A stretch of 64,000 nucleotides of DNA from Nyssa sinensis (GCA_008638375.1 CM018037.1:31578076-31642075), one strand, 5' to 3'; shown: positions 25,214 through 37,329, counted from the stretch's first letter. Made by a program: numbers and translations. Notes: generated by a model from the sequence alone, not told the origin.

Positions 25214-26655
25214 ATGGTCGATTTAGATTGGAAAGCGAAGATGGTGTCTTCCGATATGCCTAACAAGACGCAAAAAATCTCCAATAAACTCAATGTTACG
25301 ATACCCTCTACGTTTTGCGCCTAGCGAATTGTCGCCGGCGGTGTCCGACTCGGTTTGTTCGGCCTACGAGCACTACCTTCGTCTTCCAGAGCTTAAGAAG
25401 CTATGGAGTTCCGAAGATATTCCGAGCTGGAAAAACGAGTCTCTCGTGAAACCCGGCTATACAGGCTCTTGAGATTACTTTCCGGTTCGTTTCGACCGTC
25501 TTGTCTGATCCAAGACCGTATGCGAACCGGCGCGAGTGGAAGAGGAGGATCGAGTCGCTGGTGACGAGTCAGATTCAACTCATAGCTCTTATCTGCGAGG
25601 GAGAGGAAGAGGATGGCGAGGCACGTGGAACTGCGCCGATCGTTGATCTTAGATCCTCTGGAGGAGTATTGGCTAGAGACGGGAGTTCGGCTGAGGTGTG
25701 GAAGCTTCACGGTGAGACGACGGTGGTGAGCCGAACCAGCGAGGCAAGTCTGCTGCCTCGGCTGGCCACGTGGCAGAAGTCTGAGGATATAGCACAGAAG
25801 ATCCTGTACTCCATCGAGTGCGAGATGAGGAGATGTCCCTACACTCTAGGTTTGGGAGAACCAAACCTAAGTGGCAAACCAAACCTCGACTACGATCTGG
25901 TTTGCAAGCCATCGGAGCTCCATGCTCTGAAGAAGAGCCCATCAGATAACATGAACCTCGGAAATTATGAAAATCAGATACTTTACACAACGCACCAGAT
26001 CTTAGAGACATGGATCTACGTATCACAACAGCTTCTCAGACGCATCGGAGAGAGAATTGAAAGCAAAGACTTCGAAAGAGCTTCGAGCGATTGCTGGCTG
26101 CTTGAGAGGACATGGAAACTTCTCGCTGAAACTGAAGATCTCCATTTACTTATGGATCCCGACGATTTTCTCCTGTTAAAGAACCAGCTGTCGATCAAAG
26201 CTTCATCAGAATCAGAAGCGTTTTGCTTCCGATCGCGAGGACTTACAGAGATCACGAAGCAATCGAAGGATCTGAAGCACAAGGTTCCGTGCATCTTGGA
26301 CGTCGAGGTGGATCCCAAGGGAGGGCCGAGAATTCAAGAAGCTGCGATGAAACTGTACCGCAAAAAGGCAGATTTTGAGAGGATTCACTTGCTTCAAGCG
26401 TTACAGGCGATCGAATCGGCCTTAAAAAAGTTTTACTATTCGTATAAGCAATTACTTGTGATCGCCGCGGGGAGTTTGGAGGCGAAAGGTAGTCGAGCTT
26501 ATGCGACCGTTGAATCGTGCGATTCTCTGTCTCAGATCTTTCTCGAACCGACATATTTTCCGAGCTTGGACGCAGCGAAGACGTTTTTGGGGAATTACTG
26601 GAGTCACGAACATGAACATTACAGTTTAGAGAGACGAAGTCGGGCAAAGAAGTGA
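25214..26655 (+). CDS. HSPRO2: Nematode-resistance-like protein HSPRO (HS1pro-1 family), two frameshifts
   Basis: A single intronless gene of about 479 codons once two extra bases are discounted, the usual size of the family. It starts MVDLDWKAKMVSSDMPNK, continues through CSAYEHYLRLPELKKLW in the second frame and ALEITFRFVSTVLSDPRPY in the third, and then runs open to the stop, with RREWKRRIESLVTSQIQL, CEMRRCPYTLGLGEPNLSGK and SLDAAKTFLGNYWSHE. Known: HS1pro-1 was described as a beet cyst nematode resistance gene; Arabidopsis HSPRO proteins are stress-induced, bind SnRK1 subunits and support basal defence. Odd: a +1 at a four-T run (25313-25316) and a +1 near CCCGG (25452-25456) break the frame near the N terminus. 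Either the consensus is wrong or this copy is a recent pseudogene. The 3' 385 codons are undamaged. The paralogue number (HSPRO1 or 2) is uncertain. Confidence 0.9.
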
Positions 26656-28259
26656 GAAAGAAGTTGGTAGGCTCGGACGTGGATGAGTCAACTGGTTGAG
26701 TTTCTGAAAGATTGACAAGTATTACCACAGAAGGTCAGATTAGGTTGGCACACTTGGGAATTAGAAAATCAAAGTAATATATACAAAATATATATTAAAT
26801 TCTTGTATTGGATGATCTTTTGTAAAATTTTCCCATTTCATTCTTGTAAAATGTAATTCTTTACCCACTGGTTATCCATTGATCTTATTCACTTGTTTTC
26901 CTTCATGAGTCTCTGCATTCGAATGGTCTAGAGCTTGTTACTAGATAATCATATACATCCGGAAAATTAACACACAAGCAGGGACGAGACAAGAAATTTA
27001 GGCCAGATGGACAAAAGCATAAAAAAATTCAAATAAATATAAAAATGTGAAAAGACATTGGTGGTTTCGATCTGTTCGTCGGATCTCATCCGGTTTCCGT
27101 TTTTAATGAGACGGGTATGGAGAGCTTATAAAAGAGGTCGGGGTGAAATCAGCGTAGTAAATTTTAAAATACCGTTAGATTCGGGAGATGGTCACCCTTG
27201 TCTCGTTTATATATTAAGTTTTTTTATTTATTTTTATATATATTATATTTACTAATAAACAACACTTATATAAAATTAATTTTAAGATTTTTCATATCAC
27301 ACTCATATATATTTTTTTCTTGCATTAGTTATTTTGGTAAAAAAGTTTTAATTTATTTATCAAAATAAAAGTTTTAATTTACTTAAAAATATATATATAT
27401 ATATATATATATCGGGTTCAGGACGGGACGGGATGGGGCGGGGTGAAGTCAGAATATATAAACGGGGTCAGAGTAAACCTCTAAACGGGACTGGGTTGGG
27501 TCAGGGGTCGGGGTCTGGATTGGGGAAGGGCCACCCCGTTTCGAACTCGTCCTGTTGTCATTCCTAGGTCTCGTCTTGTGTACAAGTATAATTTACAAAC
27601 AAACTCAGTTTATAGCTTAAAAAAATATTTTACTATAAGTTCTGCCCATCATTGAAAAATAAATATATTATCACATACTTTTATTTGAAAAAATTTAAAA
27701 TTATGACATTTCGTATAAGACGAGGTACGAGACGTTACCCGGTCAGTGAGAATAAAATTTCTGCATAAATAAACATATGAGTCACAAAAAAACTGGCAAT
27801 TGACATTTTTCCTTTTAGAGGCAATTCATTAGACCCGATAGGGGGGAAATTAAGTATGGGGCACATTCTTGATTCCATAGAGAAAAACCTTGGGGAAAGT
27901 TTGCTATAGATGAATTGAACTATGCAAACTGCATGATTATAATTCCTGCAAACAAGTTGATTTTTTGTGTCCTTGTTTAAAATGCCTAAATTAGGTTCAT
28001 AACACCTGTTGTCAGTGAATTAACTGCCAAAACAGATGGTAATCCATCAGAGCCCTCTTTGTAGCTAAACATGACTAGATTTGACAGTGAAATCAACAAA
28101 CATTGGCACTTTCCAATTTTACTTCTATCTTCTTCTTTTTTGCTTTCTTGCACGTCTATGTGCTTGAAATATAGCAGTAGAAGCCTAAGTTCACATGGCT
28201 TAATACAGTTAAACACTGTTAATACTTATGTAGTTGTTCATGTTGATTTCAGTTCAACA
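26656..28259. other. intergenic region downstream of HSPRO
   Basis: Probable HSPRO 3' UTR to about 26.9 kb, then AT-rich DNA with a TA run (27390-27411) and a G-rich repeat (27417-27535). The end 'gtcattcctag' at 27557-27567 resembles a hAT-like MITE terminus, but no left end was identified. Confidence 0.45.
27425..27535 (+). other. two G-quadruplex-prone G-run clusters
   Basis: Cluster one, 27425-27443, has four runs (GGG, GGG, GGGG, GGGG) separated by one or two bases. Cluster two, about 27494-27532, has runs of three to four G in 'gggttgggtcaggggtcgggg' style spacing. Both fit the G3+N1-7 quadruplex rule. They lie in a MITE-like repeat, not in a promoter. Confidence 0.7.
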
Positions 28260-28261
28260 AA

Positions 28262-29110
28262 GAAGGTTATCCCTGTAGACTTGACTATACACCAGGAAGG
28301 TTGTCCATATAGGAACCATTCCTAGAAGAAGCTTTAGTTTTTCCTACTTCTGTGACTCTGCAAATTTAAAGCCTCCATTTCTTTTCCTCATCTCCGGCCG
28401 CGAGATAGGACCCTTCTTTGATTGCAGCTTTTTCTGGGTAGAATTTGCATCAATTGCATCTCTGTTTTCAAAGCAATTTTCCTTGTAGAGCTGACTAGCA
28501 TTTGAAGGGTAATCTAGAGGTACCTCCATGATGGCTACAACAAAGATGCGTGAAAAAACAAACTTGAGACGGCTCCCGGTTGTGCCGGTGATACAAGGCG
28601 AAGTTATGGGTGAGATGGTTACTCCACATCATTATCCGACGTGATATAACTCTCTTTCACTGACTCTATAGCTTTTCCAAATTTATTGGACATTTATTTA
28701 TCACAAATTTTAAAAAGTAGTAAGTTTTATGAGAGACCATCGCACCAAATCACTAAGTGTTGACATGCAGTCCATCACAACTGTTGAGACTTGGTACACA
28801 TTTAGCCAACCAGAATTAGAGAAAGGCAAGAAGGCATTAACCATGCCTTCAAGAAGCAATGCAAAAGCATCACCGAATCTTCTCTGTATGCTTCTGCGGG
28901 AATCTTATCTTCATGCTGTTGCTTGAACTGGTCAGAAAGTAATGCTTTTAATGGCAGTTGTTGACCTGCTTTGCCTACTGCTATTAGGACCAGAGCAATG
29001 TAAAGAAGAGAAACCAAGTCTTGATAAAACCCATGAGAGGATCAATCAGTGCAAGATGTCTCTGACAGATTTTAGTGTCAAGAGCAATTTAAAATTGGGA
29101 AAATAAGCTG
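28262..29110 (-). pseudogene. NPF/PTR (nitrate-peptide) transporter remnant
   Basis: Minus-strand blocks in family order. About 28920-29017 reads ALVLIAVGKAGQQLPLKALL then SDQFKQQ, matching the NPF helix ending in the ADQF signature. 28344-28529 is an open stretch with GGFKFAESQ. About 28265-28340 reads EKLKLLLGMVPIWTTFLVYS, the NPF segment that opens the second helical bundle. Stops and frame changes separate the blocks, and most helices are missing. Known family role: proton-coupled nitrate, peptide or hormone transport at membranes. With these breaks it cannot encode a transporter. Short intact family motifs support the call; the subfamily is unknown. Confidence 0.65.
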
Positions 29111-29369
29111 AGAAACTCAAGGGCTGAGGGTGCTTTAAATACAAGAGTGATTGAGGGTTAATGTTCACAAACTGCACAACCTATAAGGCACTGATTGTAT
29201 TCAGTTATTGTCTTCACTGGAACTTCATTACATGTTAAGGCAAAGTAAGTTGAAACCAACTGCATCTGGTTCATGGCATGAGTTCTGTGCTTCATTACCC
29301 TCATATCTGCATCAAGTCTGGCAACAGCCTGATATATAGTTTTGATTATATAAGGACTTCAGTTTGATT

Positions 29370-29640
29370 CCACTAAATATTTGTGCGGAAAAGATAAAAA
29401 TAAACAATGAATTGATCTTAAATAAAAATAGATAAGACACAAGATTTACGTTGTTTGACAAGATACTTATGTCCACCGATATGTATCAAATAAATTACAA
29501 AAACAAAACACTCACAAAACCTGAAAACCCCTTTATATCCAATGACGGCTCACACAAGTCGGCTCTCTTCCCATAAGAAATAATCCTAAAAATAACACTC
29601 TTATATATATATATATATATATATGTGAGTTACAAAATAG
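29370..29640. mobile_element. LTR-retrotransposon-derived fragment
   Basis: Contains 'acacaagatttacgttgttt', close to the 'agatttacgtggttcggc' phrase found in many plant LTRs, followed by a degenerate leader and a TA microsatellite (about 29604-29624). No gag, pol, primer-binding site or second LTR is visible. A similar phrase occurs at 44590-44615. Confidence 0.4.
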
Positions 29641-29699
29641 GAAATGAAGCAAGTTAGAAATACCCAAACAAAACAGGTTAATTTTTTTTCCCTTTTGAG

Positions 29700-32070
29700 G
29701 TCGTCTTGGGTCATCAAGAATTTCAAATAAATTCATAAGAACTACCCAAAATCTTATTTGGAAGTCTCTTTACATTTATATATACTAGGTTACAAATACG
29801 AAACAAAACGAGTCCGAAATGCTCAAACAAAACGAGTCCAAAAAAATTTTTTCAAGTCACATCGAATTATCAAGAATTTTGGTAAATTCATGAACAATTC
29901 CCAACATCTTATCTAGTGTCTTTAGATTAGAGTTGCTTTCAAATTATTCAGAACAATTCAGAAGCCAGAGCAGCATCCAGATAACAAATTTGAAAGTTCT
30001 AGGTTGATGCATGCCCATAATTGGTACTTACATGTGCAACAGGGAACTCGTAAAAGAGCATTAGTTGCCTGATTACCATGCTGGCAAAGAAACAGAAGAA
30101 GGGCTTAAAATAATTGTGCCATTGTCGTTATAAACATTAGTCACCCAATTTTCTTTTTTTCAAATTCTAACAAAATATAGAGAAAAACAAAATTTTTAAA
30201 CTTTTGGAGGGGCCTCCAACACTATAAAAGGGCTAGGTTCTCTATAAGTGATTTAAAATTGTCAGAACTAATAAAATGAATATGATATATGTGATTTTAA
30301 GGTACGTCTAAAATACTATATTTTAAGCATTATTGTCTCTGATAACGAAAAGTTTGCTTTCAAATTCAAGTAATAAACCTTTAGAATATATCAAAATTAC
30401 CAATGTGAAATCGAATTGATTTCTAAATTGACAGAATTTTAAATTTTATAAAAAAAATCTCAAACATACACGACTCTTTAACAAAGTGTGGTTTAAATTG
30501 TAACAGTCACAGTGTCCAAATCCAAGTGCGTGTAGCGATATAATAAGTTGGATTGATAAATTTTTCATGTGAAACAAATTTATTATAGGACAAACTCATT
30601 TTTTAATATTACAATGTACCAATAACCTAACTATAAAAACAGACCGCCCTTATATAGTCACAAGTTAGACAACTTGACTAAACACAGGCCTAGCCCGACC
30701 GAAATGACGAACCCGAGCTAGTTTGTGGCACACAAATTGGGATTGAAATAGACTCGAACTAGGTTAATCAAACTTTTGATCCAATTCAGGACGGGCTTGG
30801 ACAGACGAAACTATAGGGCCGACTGTGGGCAGCCTTCCAGTCCGGCCCGATCCAACCGAATTACAATCCTATGTGCTGCCACGTATGGCTCGATGGCCCG
30901 CGAAGTGTGGATTCCTCTAGCGTCGTTTCGTGTTACGACTCGCAACAGAAAACGCCCCTACCGATGCGGGCCGACTCGAATTCGTTTAAATCTAACACAC
31001 ACACATCACTCGCCTGTGATTAAAAAACTGTCACCCGCCATCATTGAGTCACCACGTGTTTTACTCACCCAACGGTTACCTTCCACAAGTCCTCACACCT
31101 CCAAGTCGGTCAATGAACCGTATTGTACGGATAGCACGAGACAACTGAACAACATTCGTTGCCTCTGCAATATGCTCTGACTTTCTCGGGGAAATAATTG
31201 GTTTCTTCTTCTAAGATATTTACTAAAAATTAAGAAAAGAGAAGCCATTGGAAGATAATGCGGTGACCGGTATTTGTGGCCGGGGCCTCATCGGACAGTC
31301 ATTCAAAAGTCCTTTTGCATCGTAAACCCCGGTAGGCTTTTGAACATTTTGTGCTTGAGAATTTACTGCATTTTTCATCCCCAAAAACATAAATCCCAAT
31401 AATCTGTATACCAATATCATCTTTTATTTTGAAATGATAGGAGTTGCTTGAATTCTAGCATGAAAATTTTTGTACATAAATTATATTTGTATAGTATTGT
31501 TTAGCTGAATGAATTTTGTGTGAAATTTTCTGTTCATAAATTCTCTGTGTACTGTATATCGTTGATAGATTGTTGTTGATAACTTATATATATATATATA
31601 TATAATTAGTTATGGTTTCTACCCATTTAAGTTTTTCTGGGTTGCTTTTTCGCATATGATGCTAAAGCTGTGAATTGAATTTCTTCCTTTTATAAGATTT
31701 GGTTTTTCAAATGGGTGTGAATGGGAGTGGAGGAAGGAAAAGTTGCACATAGTATATGTAGAGTGATTTGATTTTTAACTAAACACTGTCTTACTTTTTA
31801 TCTGTATATGTCACAGCTTGGATTCAAACGAAAGCAAGCAAAGCGATTTCTATAGTCTCCTCATACTCTCTCTCTGGATCTTTTTGGGATTCAAAGATAG
31901 CTGACGCTTTTTACAGCGAATTGAAAAGGACCCCTTTTACATTTCACGGACTTTCCGGGTTTTCTTTTGACTATTTCTTTTCCTCGTTCTATATCAGATC
32001 TCTCTGTTTGGACGAGTTGCTGATCTCTTCTTTGCCTTCTCTGTTTTGTTTCGCTCTGATCAATACAAAC
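29700..32070. other. spacer and upstream region of the TPR gene
   Basis: Mostly AT-rich, with a GC-richer block at 30660-31160 in which phrases such as 'cccgaccgaa' and 'gggcttggac' suggest an old MITE. An open frame of 134 codons (30776-31180) has no family features and probably reflects composition. 31.8-32.07 kb is the likely leader of the TPR gene. Confidence 0.4.
31223..31420 (-). CDS. hypothetical small secreted-type peptide ORF (65 residues)
   Basis: A genuine ATG at 31418-31420 opens 65 codons. The first 20 or so residues (MILVYRLLGFMFLG) are hydrophobic and signal-peptide-like, followed by a Pro/Arg-containing body (CPMRPRPQIP) and the C terminus SFLNF. I do not recognise a known peptide-hormone family. 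It lies about 650 bp upstream of the TPR gene on the other strand. It may be a chance ORF. Confidence 0.2.
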   Translation of the reverse strand: MILVYRLLGFMFLGMKNAVNSQAQNVQKPTGVYDAKGLLNDCPMRPRPQIPVTALSSNGFSFLNF

Positions 32071-34628
32071 ATGAGATTGAAAATTGCTCCAACTAGTTTG
32101 CAATCGTCCCCTCAAAGTTTTACTTCTCCAAAACCCACATCTATAATTGATTCGCCTTCTTCAACAAAATGTACCAAAAGGGATGGAGCTCTTGTGCGCA
32201 GATTTGTTTGTTCATCCATTTGCACATCCATGAAGATCCAGAAATCTCGATCGTTTAACAAACCGGTCTCAAGAGGGCACACCCTAAAACGAGCTTGCAG
32301 CACAAACTCTAATGAGTATTTGGATGATGAATTATGCAAAAATATTGAAGGATTAGCGCAAAAATTTGATATATCTGACGATGAGAATGAAGGACACAAG
32401 AACAACAGCACCATTTGTACAGCATCCCAAACAAGTTTTTCTACATACAGGACTTCATTTTTGCCGTCAAAACTCCAATTTTTAGCTCCTCCTGTGCTGG
32501 GAATATGGCGTGAGCCACCGGAATGGCCGGAAGGGGAAGAATTTACGCGGGCTAGCATCGAATGGAAGGCGAACAGCATGGATCTTCCACTGTCGATTAG
32601 GATGATAAAGAAGAAACAACAATGTCGGGAGGGTTTTAGAGATTTAGGAGAGTCATCTTGCTGTTCGGTGAACGCGGCCTTCTCTTCAATGGTGTTCGTC
32701 ATTCTTGAACTTCAAAGCTATGCATTACGGATGAGAGAGGTACTGTCTTATGAAGATTTGGAGGGTATTACAGCTCGAGTTCAGAGAGAAATGCACACGA
32801 CGTTTGCGTGGTTGTTTCAGCAAGTGTTTTCACGAACGCCAAGTTTGATGATATATGTAATGATCCTTTTGGCTAATTTCAGTGTACATTCACTGGCTAT
32901 GGCCAACAACGTTGCTGTTCAAGACCGTCCGTTGTTGGGTGCATTGTGTGAAACAACAGAGACAGTATCAGTAACTGAGAGACAGAATCAACAACCATCA
33001 CAAGCTGATATGGTCCCTGGCAACAATGGTGGTGGCGTGAGAGTTCGCCCAATTGCTTATGTGACTGGTGGTGGTGACAGATACTTGGATGGATCATCCC
33101 TGTCAATTCAATCTCCTAGTTGTGTTCCAGATCATATATCCCGGTCTTATTCTAATGAGGATTACAAACTTGAAGGAAAGGAGGCATGGTTATGGAAGTC
33201 AACTGTGGATGAAGCTATGAGGATGCGGGCAGAACTGGGAGGTGGTGTTCTTGATCATGAGACGATGCAACAGTTGGTGTCACCGGTGTCTGTGGAGCTT
33301 GAACCGGACACTTATGTGGACTACTTTAGGACTGATCTTGTATACCAGATGGCTTTGTCTCAGGAACCTAATAATCCGCTTCTGCTCTGTAACTACGCTC
33401 AGTTCCTCTTCCTTGTTGCTCACGATTACGACAGGTGATTCTCTCAAAACTATGTAAATATGTGTAAATAGTATCTTGCATCAAGGCCCTTTTTGTTCTG
33501 TTCTGATTTTTATTTTGTTATATCATCAGAGTGACATTGTGCTAGATAGAAAAATATATGGGTGAAGAAACTGAAGGTAGCATAGTATATGTGGCTGATG
33601 AATATACAACTTCTAATTTGATGAATTTGGGCTCCATGGGACAATATCAGATTTGTTGGTCTTGATTCTATTTTTCAGGCATGTCAATGTGTTGTGATGC
33701 TAGTTAATTCACAAGAAAGTAGCCAACCCAAGACTTCAATTCGTAATTTGGTCACGTTATTGAAGCTTGAATGTGGAAGTAAATTTCCTAGAGGATGTTT
33801 GGGAGCTTTTAACTTATATGCATGTTATCTTCTTTAAACTTGGTTTAGCTTAGCTACGAGAATGGTGGGTCACCTCAATTTTATTAACATAGCTAAATCA
33901 GGGGTACCCTAGTTGAATCCCAAATGATATGCGTGCCTCTCTGTTTCATGAATTCAGCTTCTTATGTTGGCATGGCGAGTCCAAGAGTTGGCCACCATGT
34001 TTTGTGGAGGGCTTGCACTCAAGTATTGCGGTGGTAGCTTGAAGATAATCCAAAGATTTAAAAGCTCAGTATGTGATGAATTTCATCGTACATTAACCGT
34101 ACAAAAATTCAGCTTAGATAGATAAATTCCATCTAGTTTGCTTACTCTTTAAAAATGAAGATGATTTGGATAGTTCAAATTATCTGTTTGAAGTTGAATG
34201 GACAAAACTCATTTTCCTCGTACTGTTGATCTTGTAAATGAAACTCACAGTTTATGATAATTTTGTTTTTACTTTTGAGTCTCTGTGCTTGAATTTTTTC
34301 ACCCACTAGATAGCTTGAGATTTAATTTCTGACTAGATTTGTTTCATGACTTGTGGTGCTTAACAGGGCTGAGGAGTGCTTCAAGCGTGCTATACAAGTG
34401 GAACCACTGGACGCAGAGCCCCTGAGCCATTATGCAAATTTCTTGTGGATAGTAAGAGATGACCTGTGGGAGGCAGAAGAAAGATACCAACAAGCCATGG
34501 CTGCTGAACAAGGAAACCCTTATCATGCATCCAAATATGCCAATTTCTTGTGGAGCACTGGTGGTGAAGAAACTTGTCTTCCTTCCAATACTTTCCTATA
34601 TAACAAGATCAGGGCTCAGAATTTTTAG
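32071..34628 (+). CDS. TPR-like superfamily protein (At1g07280/At2g29670-like), two exons
   Basis: Exons 32071-33434 and 34367-34628 give about 541 residues. The N-terminal half is Ser/Thr/Lys-rich and unstructured in style. A family block WREPPEWPEGEEF is followed by two hydrophobic stretches (about VFVILELQSYA and SLMIYVMILLANFSVHSLA). The C-terminal part begins WLWKSTVDEAMRMRAELGGG and contains three TPR-like units: NPLLLCNYAQFL...DYDRAEECFKRAI, EPLSHYANFLW...AEERYQQAM, and NPYHASKYANFLW. Known: plant proteins of this group are uncharacterised TPR proteins, so the function is open. The start is the first ATG; the frame is open upstream to 31921 but has no earlier ATG. The sole intron splits an Arg codon in the first TPR and uses a plain GT-AG pair. 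Confidence 0.88.
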
Positions 34629-35744
34629 AAAACTGATGCAGTCATAAGAACATCTCAGTAGAATGCAGGTGTCCAAATTTCTCATCCTTCATTTTCAACG
34701 ACAAGAACCGTAACAGGTTGACTGTGTCGCTGCACTAATTGGGGAACCCTAACTCCAAGATCCAGTGGTTTTTGATAGACATGAATTAGGAATTGTAGTG
34801 AATAATGGAGTGAGGAGGGAAGAGAGATGTTCAACAGTAGATGGGATTTGAGGGAAATATTGCCCTTAATCCAAGAGTTGAGCAGGAGCATCCCTTTTGT
34901 AATGCAGCATGAGAATAATATTTTAGGTCTACAATAGGTTGTTGTGCCCCAAGTTAGCGGGAGCAATGTGAAAACTGTAGGAATATTGTGCTTAGTTTGA
35001 GATTGAAATGCAAATCAAATGAAGTTGCATGAATTCTCTCTGAATCATTTTCACCCTACAATAGAATCATTGCTTGACTTTCATGGCTACAGATGTTATT
35101 ATGCAGAATTGCTGGTTGATTAGAGCAGAGTTGAGGCAACTTGCATTTTGCAGCAATCTTGCTTTATTTGAGGCAGGCAGAATAAGAATTAAAATATGTT
35201 GAGTCAGGTATTATATAACTTGGATGTATAATTATATATGTTTATGCTACTGTTGGTGAATTAACAGGGTATTGGAGTTTATGATAATTTTGTTTTACTT
35301 TTATTACTTATTATTACCATATCTTTAAAATCATCAAATGCAATTGAGTGTAATTCTGAAGGAAAGTCCTTTTAATTACACTAATTTTATTTTTCCTAAC
35401 CAATCAGCTGAGTAAAGATGTTTAATAGAGACCTCCTTGTTAGAAATCTTGAATGTTTCCATTGAATTTTGAAGCTACCTGTCAAATGTGTGGAAAATTA
35501 TTCAGAAAAAAGAAGAGGATAACAACCATGCCTAAGCCAGTAGATAAGGCTGATTTTCAATAGATAAGGTCAATAGATAAGGCTGACTTTCAACTGAGTG
35601 AAAATAATGCTCGACTTGAATTTTTGGCCTTCCCTAATAAGAAAGATATGGGGAGCAACTAGGTTAACTTCAATTAATTAGTTTCAATAAGATTTAAACT
35701 CTCAAACTTACTAATTTTAAGATAAATTGTAGGACTTGATATAA
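34629..35744. other. TPR gene 3' flank
   Basis: Probably contains the 3' UTR. No gene or repeat of note is seen before the SINE relic. Confidence 0.4.
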
Positions 35745-35978
35745 TGATAAGATTATTCTATTGTGACTGAAGGTCATGGGTTAGAATCTTAAAAATAACT
35801 TCTCTGTTTGAAAAAATAAGACTGTAGATATTTATTTCTTTTTAGACCTTGCAATGACAAAAGTTTCGTGCATACGGGTTAGAATCTTAAAAATAACCTC
35901 TGTATTTGAAAGAATAAGGCTACATTTATTTATTTCTTCTTAGACTTTACAGTGACAAAAGTTTCCTGTATTTAACTA
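35745..35978 (+). repeat. Au-like SINE relic with partial tandem duplication
   Basis: The text 'ggtcatgggttagaatctt' resembles a Pol III box B (GGTTCGAATC), followed by a 'taacttctctgtttgaaa' and 'agaccttgcaatgacaaaag' body as in plant Au SINEs. The second half (from 'gggttagaatcttaaaaata') is repeated once, 35877-35978. It is decayed, with no intact box A. Confidence 0.55.
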
Positions 35979-36210
35979 ACTTTTTATATATTGTAATATT
36001 AATAGCTTTGAATTTCATGAAGTGAATCCAATCTAGCTATTAGTCAAAGCCCAACTCATCACCCACTCAAATTCATGGACTTTAATAACCTTTGAAGTGA
36101 TAACCTTGGAAAATGGGAGATTAGACTCTTATCTCTTTGAATTGTAATTTTCCTTCGATTTTTCAAACATGAGTTGCTAGTTCACATCTAGCTGCTCTAT
36201 AGTGTGTAGA

Positions 36211-36713
36211 CCATAGTTATTAAAATTAGATCGGACAATAAATCAGTGAATAAGCCGATTCATAATTTATTGGTTTAATTGATTTTATAATTAATATATT
36301 AACAATATCAATAAATATATTAAAAATTACAAAAATAATAAGAAAATATATATTTTTTATTATCTAGTAATAAATAACAAAATATAAGTATAATCATTGA
36401 AATTATCTTAATGTATAAGTTTAATATATTTGTATATATAACAAAAATATATAGAACAATATCTTATTTTATACTAAATTTCATCATTTAATCATCAAAT
36501 ATAAGAAGTTTTGTAAGAAAAAAAAGTTGTAGGTGATAAAAGACAAAAAGTGATTCAATCAATTTTTTAAAAAAAATGGCCGGTTCACTCTGTTTTTTAA
36601 AAAATTAGCCAGTTCAACCGGTTTTTTCTAGTTCCTTAGCAAAATCAGTATTTTAATCAAACTAAATCGGTTTAATGTCCGGTTTCCGATTCAATCAGTT
36701 CTGATAACTATGG
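36211..36713. mobile_element. MITE (503 bp) with CCATAGTTAT ends
   Basis: The left end CCATAGTTATTAAAATTAGA and the right end, reverse-complemented, CCATAGTTATCAGAACTGA form terminal inverted repeats. The flanking direct repeat TGTAGA (36205-36210, 36714-36719) is perfect. The interior holds 'ggttcaaccgg' type phrases. There is no coding capacity, and the superfamily is not certain. Confidence 0.75.
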
Positions 36714-36760
36714 TGTAGAGCAGTTGATTTCTATCCATTTGTCTTCTACATTAAATTTTA

Positions 36761-37229
36761 GGATAAATTACACTCACCTTTCCCAATACTTTCTCAAAAT
36801 TATATTGAGCTTTCTTGAAATTCTTAAAATTACAGAAACCTCCATTACTTTTTCTGACAAACTATACTGCCCTCTCATCCAGTCCAATTTCTTCTTAAAA
36901 ATGACAAAATTACCCTTAATTTTTTTTGTATTTGTTTTAATTTTGACCATTTTTCTAACTTTTTTTAAAGATTTTTTTTTCATTTTATATAAAATTAAAT
37001 TTTAAATAAATAATTTATATTTTTTAGCCAAAGAAGATTCTAATTAATATTTATTTGAAAAACAAATAGTTAGAAAAAATTGACCAAAAGTTTTAAAAAA
37101 AAACATAAAATGGACCATATTGTCATTTTAAAAAAAATTAAACTGGAAGAAAAATCACCGTAATTTCAAAAATTTTAGAAAAAATTAGTGTAATTATCAA
37201 ACCTGAAAAGAGGTCAATATAATTTACCG
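36761..37229. mobile_element. Mutator-like MITE (469 bp) with 9-bp target duplication
   Basis: Begins GGATAAATTACACTCACC and ends ...AATTTACCG, with long diverged inverted arms: 'aaaatgacaaaattacc' on the left faces 'tggaccatattgtcatttt' on the right. Flanked by a perfect 9-bp repeat TAAATTTTA (36752-36760, 37230-37238), the length typical of Mutator-like elements. No transposase. Confidence 0.8.
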
Positions 37230-37289
37230 TAAATTTTAACTATGAAATTGCTTCTCTGACAAAAAGACTTAATTTTAGATTTTAGTCTT

Positions 37290-37325
37290 GCCCCGCAGTG
37301 GGATTAGAGAGTCGTGCAAGTTATT
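37290..37325 (+). repeat. SINE 3' fragment (Au-like)
   Basis: 'ccccgcagtgggattagag' then 'agtcgtgcaag' resembles the conserved Au SINE tail. Only this fragment is recognisable. Confidence 0.45.
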
Positions 37326-37329
37326 CTCG

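Noticed and set aside
30776..31180. 134-codon open frame, plus strand
   Set aside because: Begins without an ATG, has no recognisable family features, and lies in a GC-richer repeat-like block.
31921..32070. 50-residue N-terminal extension of the TPR protein
   Set aside because: The open stretch begins with TTG; the first ATG is at 32071.
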